Notes: generated by a model not told the origin, from the letters alone. Numbered from the stretch's first letter, positions 1 to 7,499 are shown. The stretch is 64,000 nt of DNA from JACMLC01 sp963817025 (GCA_963817025.1 CAWFML010000004.1:1488001-1552000); one strand, 5' to 3'. Numbers and translations: made by a program.

Positions 1-1
1 A

Positions 2-634
2 CCCGGCGCGGCGCAGAGCGTCATCAGTATCGGGCAAGTCGGCGTGCCGCGCACGACGCCCGACTATTTCCCGCTGCTCGTCATGAATACGATGCTCGGC
101 GGCCAGTTCTCTTCGCGCGTCAACCTGAACCTGCGCGAGAATAAAGGCTACACCTACGGCGCGCGGACGGGCTTTGATTACCGGCGCAGCGCAGGCCCGT
201 TCACGGCGAGCGCGGGCGTGCAAACAGCCGTCACCAAAGAATCAATCGTCGAATTTTTGAAAGAGCTGCGCGGCATACGCGGCGAGATGCCGGTCACACA
301 GGCCGAGCTGGAATTTTCCAAACAGGCGATTATACGCGGCTACCCGCGCACGTTTGAGACGCCCGACCAGATTGCCAATCGCCTGACCCCGCTCGTCATC
401 TACGGACTGCCGGACAGCTACTTTAACGATTTCATTCCGAGCGTCCGCGCAGTCACAGCAGAGGACGTGCAGAGGGTCGCCAACAAATACCTTGACCCGT
501 CGCGGATGGCGATTCTCGTCGTCGGTGACCGCAAAGTGATAGAGCCTGCCTTGCGCTCGCTCGACGGCATCGGCGCGAAGATCAACTATCTGAGCGAAGA
601 GGGCCGTCCGGTTGAAGGTGAGGGCATAAAATAA
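2..634 (+). CDS. M16 zinc peptidase, C-terminal half (5' end outside window)
   Basis: The reading frame is open from base 2, so this is the last 210 residues of a longer protein. The visible part matches the second (non-catalytic) domain of M16 pitrilysin/processing-peptidase family proteins: an opening strand 'QSVISIGQVGVPRTTPDY', the 'NTMLGGQFSSRVNLNLRE' helix and the 'KGYTYGARTGFDYRR' strand with its Gly-Tyr pair. The zinc motif HxxEH would lie upstream and is not visible. Family members degrade peptides in the periplasm or extracellularly, often as two-domain clam-shells. The gene ends with TAA at 632-634, followed by a palindrome. The family is clear; substrate and full length cannot be judged. 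Confidence 0.88.
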   Translation, partial: PGAAQSVISIGQVGVPRTTPDYFPLLVMNTMLGGQFSSRVNLNLRENKGYTYGARTGFDYRRSAGPFTASAGVQTAVTKESIVEFLKELRGIRGEMPVTQAELEFSKQAIIRGYPRTFETPDQIANRLTPLVIYGLPDSYFNDFIPSVRAVTAEDVQRVANKYLDPSRMAILVVGDRKVIEPALRSLDGIGAKINYLSEEGRPVEGEGIK

Positions 635-640
635 GTAAAG

Positions 641-699
641 AAGGGAGTAGGGTGTAGGAAAAACAATTTACTTTTCCTACACCTTACTCCCTACTCCCT
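641..699. repeat. Intergenic palindrome, 'ggagtagggtgtagg' type
   Basis: Two arms of about 20 bp (642-663 and 672-698) are complementary apart from one mismatch and a few extra bases. They are made of the short words gggagtag and gtgtagga. The element sits 6 bp after the M16 stop codon and could fold as a transcript-end hairpin. It belongs to the class of word-built palindromes seen throughout this window. Confidence 0.75.
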
Positions 700-701
700 G
701 G

Positions 702-732
702 TTGAAGCGCCTTTGCGGGAAACTTTTATAAT
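702..732 (+). promoter_or_regulatory. Possible sigma70-type promoter of the lipocalin gene
   Basis: TATAAT is at 727-732, with TTGAAG at 702-707 as a possible -35 box. The 19 bp spacer is longer than ideal. It lies about 60 bp before the lipocalin start, and the palindrome at 641-699 separates it from the M16 gene. Only the -10 box is convincing. Confidence 0.35.
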
Positions 733-794
733 CATCCGCAGACATACCCGCCACATTAAAACCCGCCACAATCAAAATCTACGGGGAGAAGTCT

Positions 795-1343
795 ATGCGT
801 AAAAATCTTTCTCTGCTTTTGTTCTTCGGCCTGCTCGCAGCCGTGGCGGTGAAGGCATCCGGCGACAAGAAAAAGCCTTTGCAGGTCGTGCCGTCGGTTG
901 ATCTCAGAAGATATGCTGGCAAATGGTATGAGATTGCCCGCTTGCCCAATCGTTTCCAGAAATCCTGCGCCGGAGATGTGTCTGCGACATATAGTCTACG
1001 CGATGATGGAAAGGTTGCTGTCCTGAATGCGTGCCGCGAAGCTTCGGGCAAGATGAAGTCTGCGACGGGCAAGGCGAAGGTCGTTGACAGGAAAACGAAT
1101 GCGAAGCTCAAGGTCACTTTCGTCAAGTCGTTTTTCTTCTGGCCCTTCGGCGGCGACTACTGGGTTATCGAACTCGGACGCGATTACGAATATGCCGTCA
1201 TCGCATCGGGACATGATTATCTCTGGATACTGAGCCGCACGCCGCAGATGGACGAACAGTTCTACAGGCAAGTTGTGGAGCGCATCGCCGCGCAAGGATT
1301 CGATGCCGGTCGCTTGATGAAGACGCTGCAATCCGGCAATTAG
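795..1343 (+). CDS. Lipocalin (Blc-like), exported
   Basis: This 182-residue protein has an N-terminal signal peptide (residues 1-21, hydrophobic LLLFFGLLAAVAV). The lipocalin G-x-W signature 'YAGKWYEIARLPNRF' is near residue 40. The typical bacterial core follows, including 'GDYWVIELGRDYEYAVI' and the closing 'YLWILSRTP'. Bacterial lipocalins bind fatty acids or lysophospholipids in a beta-barrel cup. E. coli Blc is an outer-membrane lipoprotein, but this one has no lipobox cysteine, so it is probably soluble in the periplasm. GGGG/GGAG at 783-787 serves as ribosome site. The last four bases overlap the stop of the convergent CMD gene. Confidence 0.9.
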   Translation: MRKNLSLLLFFGLLAAVAVKASGDKKKPLQVVPSVDLRRYAGKWYEIARLPNRFQKSCAGDVSATYSLRDDGKVAVLNACREASGKMKSATGKAKVVDRKTNAKLKVTFVKSFFFWPFGGDYWVIELGRDYEYAVIASGHDYLWILSRTPQMDEQFYRQVVERIAAQGFDAGRLMKTLQSGN

Positions 1344-1894
1344 CCCTGTGCGCTCTGCCGCTTCCACAATTCTTGCGAAGGCACGCGCAGGGCGCGGTTA
1401 AACTTGCTCGAAGCATTTTCCCACGCGATGATTTCCGTCAGCTCTACGAGCGCGTCGTCATCGAAACTTGCGCGCAGGCGCGAGAACAGCTCGTCGCTCA
1501 CTTCGCGTCCAGTGATCGTCATGCTGTCCGCGTATTCGAGCGCGAGTTTCTCTGTTTCGCTGTAGAGCGGACTCGCGGCATATTCCGGCAGAGCCAGAAT
1601 TTTTTCTTCCGTCACGCCAAGCTCGCTGCTCACGGCAGCGTTGATGTCCTGTCAAAACTCGCAGCCGTTGATTGCGGCCACGCGGCGATTAATCAACGCT
1701 TGAAGCCGCGCGTCTATCAGCCCCGAGCCATCTATGCCCGTCCACATCGCGCGCACGCCGCGAAAGATTGTCGGGCGGCGCGCATAGAGCAAGTGATTCA
1801 AGAGCGGCGTGCCCCATTTCTCTGTCTGCGCGTCAAAAACTTTGCGCGCATAACCGTCCGCCTCTTCCGGCTTCACGCCTTCGATTCTAGCCAT
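1340..1894 (-). CDS. AhpD/carboxymuconolactone decarboxylase-family protein, candidate selenoprotein (in-frame TGA at 1652-1654)
   Basis: Read as one frame, the gene encodes 184 residues, the usual size for the CMD/AhpD-like family. The start is ATG at 1894-1892, with GGAGG 8 bp upstream. The active-site stretch reads NGCEF-(TGA)-QDIN, so the TGA stands exactly where the second cysteine of the CxxC redox pair belongs. The frame after the TGA is intact for 103 more residues and keeps family features ('TEKLALEYADSMT', 'ELTEIIAWENASSKFNR'). A hairpin follows the TGA at the spacing and with the loop G expected of a bacterial SECIS (1624-1640). AhpD-like proteins with CxxU are a known selenoprotein class. 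Alternatives are a Cys TGC-to-TGA nonsense mutation or a sequencing error. No sel genes lie in the window, so Sec insertion cannot be confirmed here. Confidence 0.72.
1624..1640 (-). promoter_or_regulatory. SECIS-like hairpin downstream of the in-frame TGA
   Basis: On the mRNA, a perfect 6-bp stem CGCTGC/GCAGCG closes a 5-nt loop CGTGA. The loop begins 18 nt after the TGA, and G is its second base. Both agree with the published description of bacterial SECIS elements (apical loop 16-37 nt after UGA, G among the first two loop bases). The stem is short. Three further pairs (CAA/TTG) are possible only across a bulge, so a chance hairpin in GC-rich coding DNA remains possible. Confidence 0.5.
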
Positions 1895-1965
1895 CCGTCA
1901 ATCCTCCAAGTGATATTTAAAATGCGAATCAAGAGTGGAAAGTGTTTTGCAGGGAACAGTATTTC

Positions 1966-2064
1966 CTTTGCGTGTCTTTGCGTCTTTCTCTTTCGCGTTC
2001 TTTGCGGTTAAGTAATGTTTTAACGCACAGACCGCAAAGAGAAAGTCGCAAAGACACGCAAAGA
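1966..2064. repeat. Intergenic palindrome, 'cgcaaag' family, copy 1
   Basis: The left arm (1966-2009) carries ctttgcgtgtctttgcgtc and ttctttgcggtta. The right arm (2031-2064) carries accgcaaagag and gtcgcaaagacacgcaaag. The arms pair imperfectly around a short AT-rich centre. It lies between the divergent CMD and ankyrin genes, so here it cannot be a simple terminator of either. Confidence 0.8.
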
Positions 2065-2095
2065 GTGTTCTTCTCTTGATTCACATTTAAAGTCA

Positions 2096-2222
2096 GAACC
2101 GCCTGCGGTTCCGACCTGCAAATCCGAATTTTCGGAAATATTTCCATTTTTGCAACAACTGGCACGCGCAAGTCTGCATCTCTTTAGTTAAGAACCGCAG
2201 ATTTTTCCTTAGGTCTGCGGTT
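2096..2222 (+). promoter_or_regulatory. Cluster of short dyads upstream of the ankyrin gene
   Basis: A perfect 16-bp palindrome GAACCGC-CT-GCGGTTC lies at 2096-2111. A weaker dyad TCCGAA/CGGA follows near 2125-2140. A hairpin with 9-bp arms AACCGCAGA/TCTGCGGTT spans 2193-2222. They occupy the leader of the gene that starts at 2300. Operator or attenuator function is possible, but no cognate regulator is recognisable. The region 1895-2299 otherwise holds only the palindrome above. Confidence 0.35.
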
Positions 2223-2299
2223 TGCTTCGCATCCAAAAGCAAGAAAGCATCAGGAGCTTCTCCCCAGGCCCGCCATTTATTCCTTGAAAGGATAATGCC

Positions 2300-3604
2300 A
2301 TGCCGAAACATAAAGATACTCTTGATCGAATCAATATTCCTACGCCCTGCACAGCCGATTGGGACACGATGGTCGGCAACGATGTGGTGCGTTTCTGCCA
2401 GCATTGCAACTTGAGCGTGCACGATCTCTCGCGTATGACGAGACTCGAAGCCACGCGCCTCATCCTTAACTCTAAAGGAAAACTGTGCGCCCGCTACGTT
2501 CTCCGGCCTGACGGCGGAGTTGCCACAACCAACCCCGTGCACACGCAGCTCCACTCGATTAAAAGACAGGCCACGCGTCTCGCCGCAGGAGCTTTCACAG
2601 CCGCCCTGAGTCTCTCTTCCAGCATCGCAGCCGCCAACCCAACTCCCAATTCTTCGCCCGCTGTCGATAATGAAAGACAGGCATTGCTCTACGGCAGAGC
2701 AAACTCGAAAACAAAAATCATCGCCGCAGGCGGAACTCTGCGCGGGGTGATTACAGACCCTTCCGGAGCTGTCATCGCGGGAGCGACCGTCACCCTCGTC
2801 GTCAATGACCGCAGCGGCGCAGAGCGCGCGACCGTCTCCAATGATGAAGGCGTATACGTTTTTCAAGCAGTGGAGGAAGGCAGCTATAGGATTCAGATTC
2901 AAGCGGCTGGCTTTGTCACCAGAGAGTTTTTCAATGTCAGCGTGCGCGTCAATGAAGAGAGCCGTCTGGAGACCACGCTCGAACCGGCGATGATTTTAGG
3001 CGGCGCGGTGGTCATGATTTCTCCGAGCAATCCTTTAGTGGCAGCAGTCTTAAAGGAAGAGCAAGCGGAGGTTAAAGAGCTGCTCGCCACGGGCGCGGAA
3101 GTTGATGCGGTTGATGAGGAATTTGACTCGACTGCGCTCGCGCAGGCTGTCGCAAGCGGCAACCGCGAGATCGTCACTATCCTGCTCAACGCAGGGGCCG
3201 ACGTGAACGTAAAGAACAAACACGGGCGAACCGCGCTCATGTATGCGGCGGACAGGACTTCTGCGGAGATCATACGCGACCTGATAAACGCCGGAGCGAA
3301 GATCGAGCTGCGAGACCAAGGGGGATGGACGGCCCTGCACCATGCCGTGAGTTATGTAAATACAGAGACGCTGCAAGCTCTGATTGACGCAGGGGCTGCG
3401 ATTGACGCCAGAGACGAAGATGAACACACGGCGCTGATGATCGCCGCCAGCAAAGATGCAGGCGAGCATGTCTCCGTTCTGCTCAAATCCGGCGCGACGG
3501 TTAATTTGCGCGACAAGGATGGCAAGACGGCTCTGGCTCTGGCGCTTGAAGATGACAACGCGGAGGCTGTGAAAATCCTCAAAACATACGGCGCGATTGA
3601 GTAA
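2300..3604 (+). CDS. Ankyrin-repeat protein with N-terminal Cys motif and carboxypeptidase-regulatory domain
   Basis: The 434-residue protein has four parts. (1) An N-terminal ~75-residue module has cysteines C17, C33, C36 and C63 in the pattern PC..DW..M.........RFC..C and KLCARY. This module is common in front of regulatory domains in Bacteroidota and Acidobacteriota and may bind metal. (2) One membrane segment lies around 93-111. (3) A carboxypeptidase regulatory-like beta-sandwich (about 145-228) has 'GVITDPSGAVIAGATVTLV' and 'EGSYRIQIQAAGF'. (4) Five ankyrin-type repeats (245-434) have the 'G.TALMYAA' and 'AGADVN' signatures. The role is unknown; protein-protein interaction is the safe inference. 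AAGGA precedes the ATG. The gene stands alone, flanked by palindromes on both sides. Confidence 0.85.
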   Translation: MPKHKDTLDRINIPTPCTADWDTMVGNDVVRFCQHCNLSVHDLSRMTRLEATRLILNSKGKLCARYVLRPDGGVATTNPVHTQLHSIKRQATRLAAGAFTAALSLSSSIAAANPTPNSSPAVDNERQALLYGRANSKTKIIAAGGTLRGVITDPSGAVIAGATVTLVVNDRSGAERATVSNDEGVYVFQAVEEGSYRIQIQAAGFVTREFFNVSVRVNEESRLETTLEPAMILGGAVVMISPSNPLVAAVLKEEQAEVKELLATGAEVDAVDEEFDSTALAQAVASGNREIVTILLNAGADVNVKNKHGRTALMYAADRTSAEIIRDLINAGAKIELRDQGGWTALHHAVSYVNTETLQALIDAGAAIDARDEDEHTALMIAASKDAGEHVSVLLKSGATVNLRDKDGKTALALALEDDNAEAVKILKTYGAIE

Positions 3605-3626
3605 GCTCAGCCGTTATTTGTTAGAG

Positions 3627-3884
3627 AAAACCGGAACGACACACGAAAGCACGCCAAGCGAGACGAACTGACGCTAAGACTTCATTTCAAAACCACTCAA
3701 TCCTTTGCGTCTTGAGTCTTTCTTTTCTTAGCGTCTTTGCGTGAAATCTCAATATTTCACGCAAAGACGCTAAGATAAAATCGTAAGGCGCGAAGGATTG
3801 AGTTTATTAATAACTGAGTGTTGAAATCGCCTCTAAATTTATGATCTCTGCTTCGTGTGTTTTCGTGGCTCGTTCCGTTTTTGC
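3627..3884. repeat. Nested composite palindrome (cgcaaag family inside an aacgacacacgaaag family)
   Basis: The outer arms are 3627-3653 (accggaacgacacacgaaag) and 3852-3884 (cgtgtgttttcgtggctcg, then ttccg). The inner element has arms 3699-3747 and 3756-3800 ('tcctttgcgtcttgag', 'tcacgcaaagacgctaag') of the cgcaaag family. One hairpin lying inside the loop of another suggests insertion of one repeat into an older one. The whole interval lies between the ankyrin gene and rlmN. Confidence 0.8.
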
Positions 3885-3919
3885 TGTTTATCTCTAACTG
3901 ACGTTAAAATAAGCGAGTC

Positions 3920-5017
3920 ATGAACAATGCCTTGCATTTAACAGGATTATCGCAGGACGAATTGGTTTCGCTGGTCGAAGATTTGGGCGAAAACGCTTAT
4001 CGAGGGCGGCAGATATTCGCCGCTCTGCAACATCGTCGCCTGCGCTCGTTCGACGAGATAACGGACTTGCCGAAAGAGTTTCGCGCAAAGTTAAAAGAGC
4101 GCGCGACCGTCTCGACCCTGACCGTTGAATCGCGTTACATCTCCGAAGACGGCACGCGCCGCTATCTGATGAAGACGCATGACAACCTGCCCGTCGAAAC
4201 TGTTTTCATCCCCGAAGAGAGACGCGACACCATCTGTTTCTCTTCGCAATCGGGCTGCCCGCTGCAATGCGATTTCTGTTTGACGGCCAAGCTCGGCCTG
4301 CTGCGCACACTGACCGCTGGCGAAATGGTCGAGCAGATCGTCATCGCGCTCAACGATGCTTACGGCACTGGCGAGAGCACGCCGCGCGGGACTAATCTCG
4401 TAGCGATGGGCGCGGGCGAGCCGTTTCTCGCGTTCGAGCCGCTGATGAAAGCCTTGCGCGTGATGGCCGACCCGAAGGGGCTATACATCGTGCCTAACCG
4501 CGTCACAGTCTCGACGGCTGGCATCGTGCCGCGCATACGCGAGCTGGCTGCAATCGCAGACCGCCCGCATCTGGCAATCTCGCTGGCCGCGCCGACAGAT
4601 GAGCTGCGCGACCGATTGATGCCGGTAAACAAAAAGTGGCCGCTCGAAGAATTGCTGTCGGCCTGCAAAGAGTTTGAGCAATCCTTAAAGCCGGGCGAGC
4701 GTTTTACGTTTGAGTATGTGATGCTCGACGGCGTCAATGATTCGGATGAGCACGCGCGGCAGCTCGGCAACCTGCTCAACCGTCATGGCCTTGAGCGCGT
4801 CAAGATAAATCTGATTCCGCACAATCCTGCGGACACGCTGCCCTACAAACCATCTTCGCCCGAACGTGTCGAAAGTTTCCAGAACATTCTGGCGACCAAA
4901 GGCATACACGCCTTCGTACGCCGCCCGCGCGGGCGAGACATCTACGCCGCCTGCGGGCAGCTTGCAGCGCGCCGCACCATCAACGTAGGGCAGCAGACGC
5001 TTCATCAACTGGCTTAA
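3920..5017 (+). CDS. rlmN: 23S rRNA (adenine(2503)-C(2))-methyltransferase RlmN
   Basis: This 365-residue radical-SAM enzyme methylates C2 of A2503 in 23S rRNA, and in many bacteria A37 of tRNAs. The cluster-binding motif CPLQCDFC (C113, C117, C120) is present, preceded by 'TICFSSQSG'. The downstream signatures 'VAMGAGEPFLAF', 'VSTAGIVPRI' and 'LAISLAAP' are all typical. The C-terminal 'RRPRGRDIYAACGQL' contains the cysteine that carries the methyl intermediate. The length is normal, and the start gives the usual N-terminal 'MNNALHLTGLSQDELVSLV'. It appears monocistronic; the DsbD-like gene follows after 139 bp. Confidence 0.96.
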   Translation: MNNALHLTGLSQDELVSLVEDLGENAYRGRQIFAALQHRRLRSFDEITDLPKEFRAKLKERATVSTLTVESRYISEDGTRRYLMKTHDNLPVETVFIPEERRDTICFSSQSGCPLQCDFCLTAKLGLLRTLTAGEMVEQIVIALNDAYGTGESTPRGTNLVAMGAGEPFLAFEPLMKALRVMADPKGLYIVPNRVTVSTAGIVPRIRELAAIADRPHLAISLAAPTDELRDRLMPVNKKWPLEELLSACKEFEQSLKPGERFTFEYVMLDGVNDSDEHARQLGNLLNRHGLERVKINLIPHNPADTLPYKPSSPERVESFQNILATKGIHAFVRRPRGRDIYAACGQLAARRTINVGQQTLHQLA

Positions 5018-5156
5018 TTCTTTGCTTGTGGCAAGGCAAACCTCACTTTGGCTTGAAGCATCTCTAAGCTTTAACGGCATCGGCTGTTTCGGATTTTCGC
5101 CGCGTGCCTGCTACAATCACAAAAATTTTCGACCGGGAATAAATCAGGAAAGAGAA

Positions 5157-5735
5157 ATGAATTTTAACTTACGAGCTATTCTGTTATTGACACTCGCGTT
5201 CATCGCGCTGGCCGCGCCTGCCGGTTATAAAGCGAAGGCGACTACCATTTCGCCTGTCGCAGCCGCCGCGCTGCAACCGAACATCGGCGTCAAAGCCTAC
5301 TCAGCGATGGAGAAGGCGCAACGCGGGCGCACCGTTCAGGCTGCGGTCGTGCTTGAGATTCCGAACGGCTATCACATCAACTCGAATCGTCCGACGGGCA
5401 AATATCTCGTCCCGACTTCCTTAAAAGTTGAAGTGGGCGACGGCGTGAAGGTCGGCGGCATCAGTTACCCGCGCGCACTCATCCGCACGTTTAGTTTTTC
5501 CGAAGAGAAGCTTTCAGTTTATGAAGGCCGCGCCGTGCTGCGTTTTAATCTCTCGGTTCCGCAGAGCTTTCCGCACAGCAAGATGCAGGTCAAAGCGCGC
5601 GTTAAATATCAAAGCTGTAGCAACAACGAATGCTATCCGCCCGTCACGCGCGATGCAGACCTCTGGATCGAGATTGCCGGGGACAAAGACACTGTCAAAC
5701 GCGCCAACGCTCACATCTTTGGAAAGCAAGGATGA
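5157..5735 (+). CDS. Exported stand-alone DsbD N-terminal domain-like protein
   Basis: This 192-residue exported protein has a signal peptide (about 1-28). Its domain matches the N-terminal (alpha/DsbC-like) domain of DsbD: 'VVLEIPNGYHINSNRP' and the paired-cysteine hallmark 'YQSCSNNECYPP'. In DsbD this domain passes electrons to periplasmic thiol oxidoreductases. Here it has no membrane or thioredoxin part, so it probably receives electrons from a separate carrier. I chose the ATG at 5157 because AGGAAAGAG precedes it and a signal peptide follows; the frame extends upstream without support. The last residues GKQG and the TGA lie inside the left arm of the palindrome that follows. Confidence 0.82.
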   Translation: MNFNLRAILLLTLAFIALAAPAGYKAKATTISPVAAAALQPNIGVKAYSAMEKAQRGRTVQAAVVLEIPNGYHINSNRPTGKYLVPTSLKVEVGDGVKVGGISYPRALIRTFSFSEEKLSVYEGRAVLRFNLSVPQSFPHSKMQVKARVKYQSCSNNECYPPVTRDADLWIEIAGDKDTVKRANAHIFGKQG

Positions 5736-5853
5736 AGAGCAAGGCGGAAGGATGAAGGCGGAAGGATGAAAAGAGTGCTATTGAAAATGAGCAACTCAAG
5801 TTTGAATAGCATTCCTTTCATCCTTCATCCTTCCGCCTTCATCCTTGCCTTCC
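5721..5853. repeat. Palindrome between convergent genes supplying both stop codons ('ggaaggatgaag' family)
   Basis: The left arm (5721-5768) is built of ggaaagcaaggatgaag and ggcggaaggatgaa. The right arm (5816-5853) is its inverted copy, ending cttgccttcc. Between them is about 45 bp of unrelated sequence. The TGA of the DsbD-like gene (5733-5735) and the TGA of pgeF (5841-5839, minus strand) occupy equivalent positions in the two arms. The two proteins therefore end in GKQG and GRQG. Confidence 0.85.
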
Positions 5854-6681
5854 AATGACTGACATCAGTCGGCCCGTGCGACCGTAGAGTTTCTTTTCGC
5901 GCCGGTAGGAAAAGAAAATATCCGTGCGGCAGATAGTGCAGAGCGGGGCTGTGTGTACGCGTTCGGCTGTGACGCCTGCGGCGAGCAGTTGTTCGCGGTT
6001 TGCTCTTTGAAGATCAATGCGCGCGTGGCCTTCGCGCGTCGGCGTGAAGAGATGGCCCGCAGTTGGAAAGCTTGTCTGAAAGGCTTCGATGACTTCCGCG
6101 CCGACTTCGTAACAACACGCGCCTGCGGCTGGCCCAATCGCTGCGCGCACATCTGCGGCGCGCGTGCCGAACTCTTTTTCCAAGCGCTCAAGCGCACGCG
6201 GCAGGATTGAAGCGAGCGTCCCGCGCCATCCGGCGTGAACGGCTGCACATGCGCCCGTGCGCGCGTCGCCCAAAATTACAGGCACGCAATCAGCCGTCTT
6301 GACGCCGAGCAGGATATGCGCGGCATTCGTCACCAGAGCGTCGCAATGCTCTGTGTCACACCGCGCATCAACGGCATCGCGCACCGTGCGGACTTTCGCG
6401 CTGTGTACCTGCCAGCAGGCCGTGAGCATCCATTCGCCTTCAAAGAGCTTGAGAAAGCGGCGGCGATTCTCGTAAATATTTTCGGCGGCGTCTTCGTTAA
6501 AGCCAGCGAGGTTCAAGGCGTCCTGCGGCATCGGGCTGACGCCTCCGAGCCGCGTCGAGAAAGCGTTGGCGAATCCGTCCTCTTCGAGCGGCAGGCAGAC
6601 GAGAGCGCGCACGCCTTCACGCTCGCGCCAATCGAAGCCGGTAGTCTTCAGTTCCGTTGTGTGCTCAGTGATAATTTCCAT
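5839..6681 (-). CDS. pgeF: Peptidoglycan editing factor / YfiH laccase-domain protein
   Basis: At 280 residues this is a normal-length member of the YfiH/PgeF (COG1496, formerly multi-copper polyphenol oxidase) family. The metal ligands are present: His in 'CWQVHSAKV', Cys in 'GVKTADCVPVILGD' and His in 'AAVHAGWRGTLASI'. 'IGPAAGACCYEVG' is also family-typical. Members remove mis-incorporated L-Ser from peptidoglycan precursors, and some act as purine-nucleoside phosphorylases. I chose the ATG at 6681 because 'FDWREREGVRALV' then begins at the usual place. The open frame continues to 6759 without support. Its 5' end overlaps that of acpS by 14 bp on the opposite strand. The C-terminus GRQG is supplied by the neighbouring palindrome. 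Confidence 0.9.
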   Translation of the reverse strand: MEIITEHTTELKTTGFDWREREGVRALVCLPLEEDGFANAFSTRLGGVSPMPQDALNLAGFNEDAAENIYENRRRFLKLFEGEWMLTACWQVHSAKVRTVRDAVDARCDTEHCDALVTNAAHILLGVKTADCVPVILGDARTGACAAVHAGWRGTLASILPRALERLEKEFGTRAADVRAAIGPAAGACCYEVGAEVIEAFQTSFPTAGHLFTPTREGHARIDLQRANREQLLAAGVTAERVHTAPLCTICRTDIFFSYRREKKLYGRTGRLMSVIGRQG

Positions 6682-7051
6682 CGGCATAGACATTACAGAA
6701 GTTCGCCGCGTGCGTGAAGTGCTGGCGCGCACGCCGCGTTTCACCACGCGCGTTTTCACAGAACGAGAGCGCGCTTACTGCGACTCGCGCGGAGCCGTCG
6801 CCGCACAACACTACGCCGCGCGCTTCGCCGCTAAAGAAGCAACCCTCAAAGCCCTCCAAACAGGCTGGACGGGCGGCATCGCGTGGCAGGACATAGAGGT
6901 CTCCGCACTTGAAGGCGGCGCGCCCATCCTCATCTTTCACGGCAAAGTCCGTGAAATCTACGAACAATCCGGCGCGACCGCCGCGCACCTCTCCATCTCG
7001 CACACCACCGAACACGCCATCGCTCAAGTCGTCCTCGAACGTGCATCATAA
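6668..7051 (+). CDS. acpS: Holo-[acyl-carrier-protein] synthase
   Basis: This 127-residue phosphopantetheinyl transferase of the AcpS family moves 4'-phosphopantetheine from CoA to acyl carrier protein. The GTG at 6668 gives the typical opening 'IISIGIDITEVRRV', whose Asp binds magnesium. The second motif 'AARFAAKEATLKAL' supplies the Glu-Lys pair. 'HLSISHTTEHAIAQVVLE' is the usual C-terminus. The frame is open further upstream, but only the 6668 start gives a family-like N-terminus. It is transcribed divergently from pgeF with overlapping start regions, so promoter elements of each must lie in the other's coding sequence. Confidence 0.92.
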   Translation: MIISIGIDITEVRRVREVLARTPRFTTRVFTERERAYCDSRGAVAAQHYAARFAAKEATLKALQTGWTGGIAWQDIEVSALEGGAPILIFHGKVREIYEQSGATAAHLSISHTTEHAIAQVVLERAS

Positions 7052-7079
7052 ATTGGTCCACGAACAGTTTTAGCGTTGA

Positions 7080-7499
7080 TTAAATTGCTGTTGGAGGTGT
7101 TTTCTTAAATCCCGCTTGAACGAAGTGTCGGTCAAAGGCAAACGCCTCGCTTATTTCGAACTCTTCCATCACGATAAACGAAATACAATCTGTCAGCGAG
7201 TATTCTTTGTCTTTGTGTTTCTGAAAATAGTTCCATCCGGCTTGAAATAATCCTTCATCTACATGGACAAGCCGGACAGAGGGGCTATTTAACAATCTAT
7301 TCCCGACTTCGATGGCTTTGGCATGATGACCGCGACTGTTAAAGAAGGTCACGATTTCATCAAAGACATAAGAGGTTGTGACAAGCAAGGGCGGAGAGTT
7401 GAGCGCGCTTCGCCAGTGTTTCAAGGCTGCGCGATGGTTTTGATCGCTCGATAACTCAAGAGCTATGGCATAGCCGGTATCAAGAAAGACCGTCTTCAT
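7080..7499 (-). CDS. PIN-domain ribonuclease (VapC-like toxin)
   Basis: The 139-residue PIN domain keeps the acidic residues: D7 in 'VFLDTGYAIAL', E in 'YVFDEIVTFF', D in 'YSLTDCISFIVM' and D in 'EAFAFDRHFVQAGF'. PIN toxins cleave tRNA or mRNA, but many PIN-antitoxin pairs are untested. The start overlaps the stop of the upstream antitoxin gene by ATGA, which indicates translational coupling. The gene converges on acpS with 28 bp between them. Confidence 0.88.
   Translation of the reverse strand: MKTVFLDTGYAIALELSSDQNHRAALKHWRSALNSPPLLVTTSYVFDEIVTFFNSRGHHAKAIEVGNRLLNSPSVRLVHVDEGLFQAGWNYFQKHKDKEYSLTDCISFIVMEEFEISEAFAFDRHFVQAGFKKTPPTAI

Noticed and set aside
1340..1894. Two independent small genes (1340-1633 and 1652-1894)
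   Set aside because: The two frames are in phase, separated only by one TGA and six codons, and together make one complete CMD/AhpD domain; the downstream part starts in the middle of the domain.
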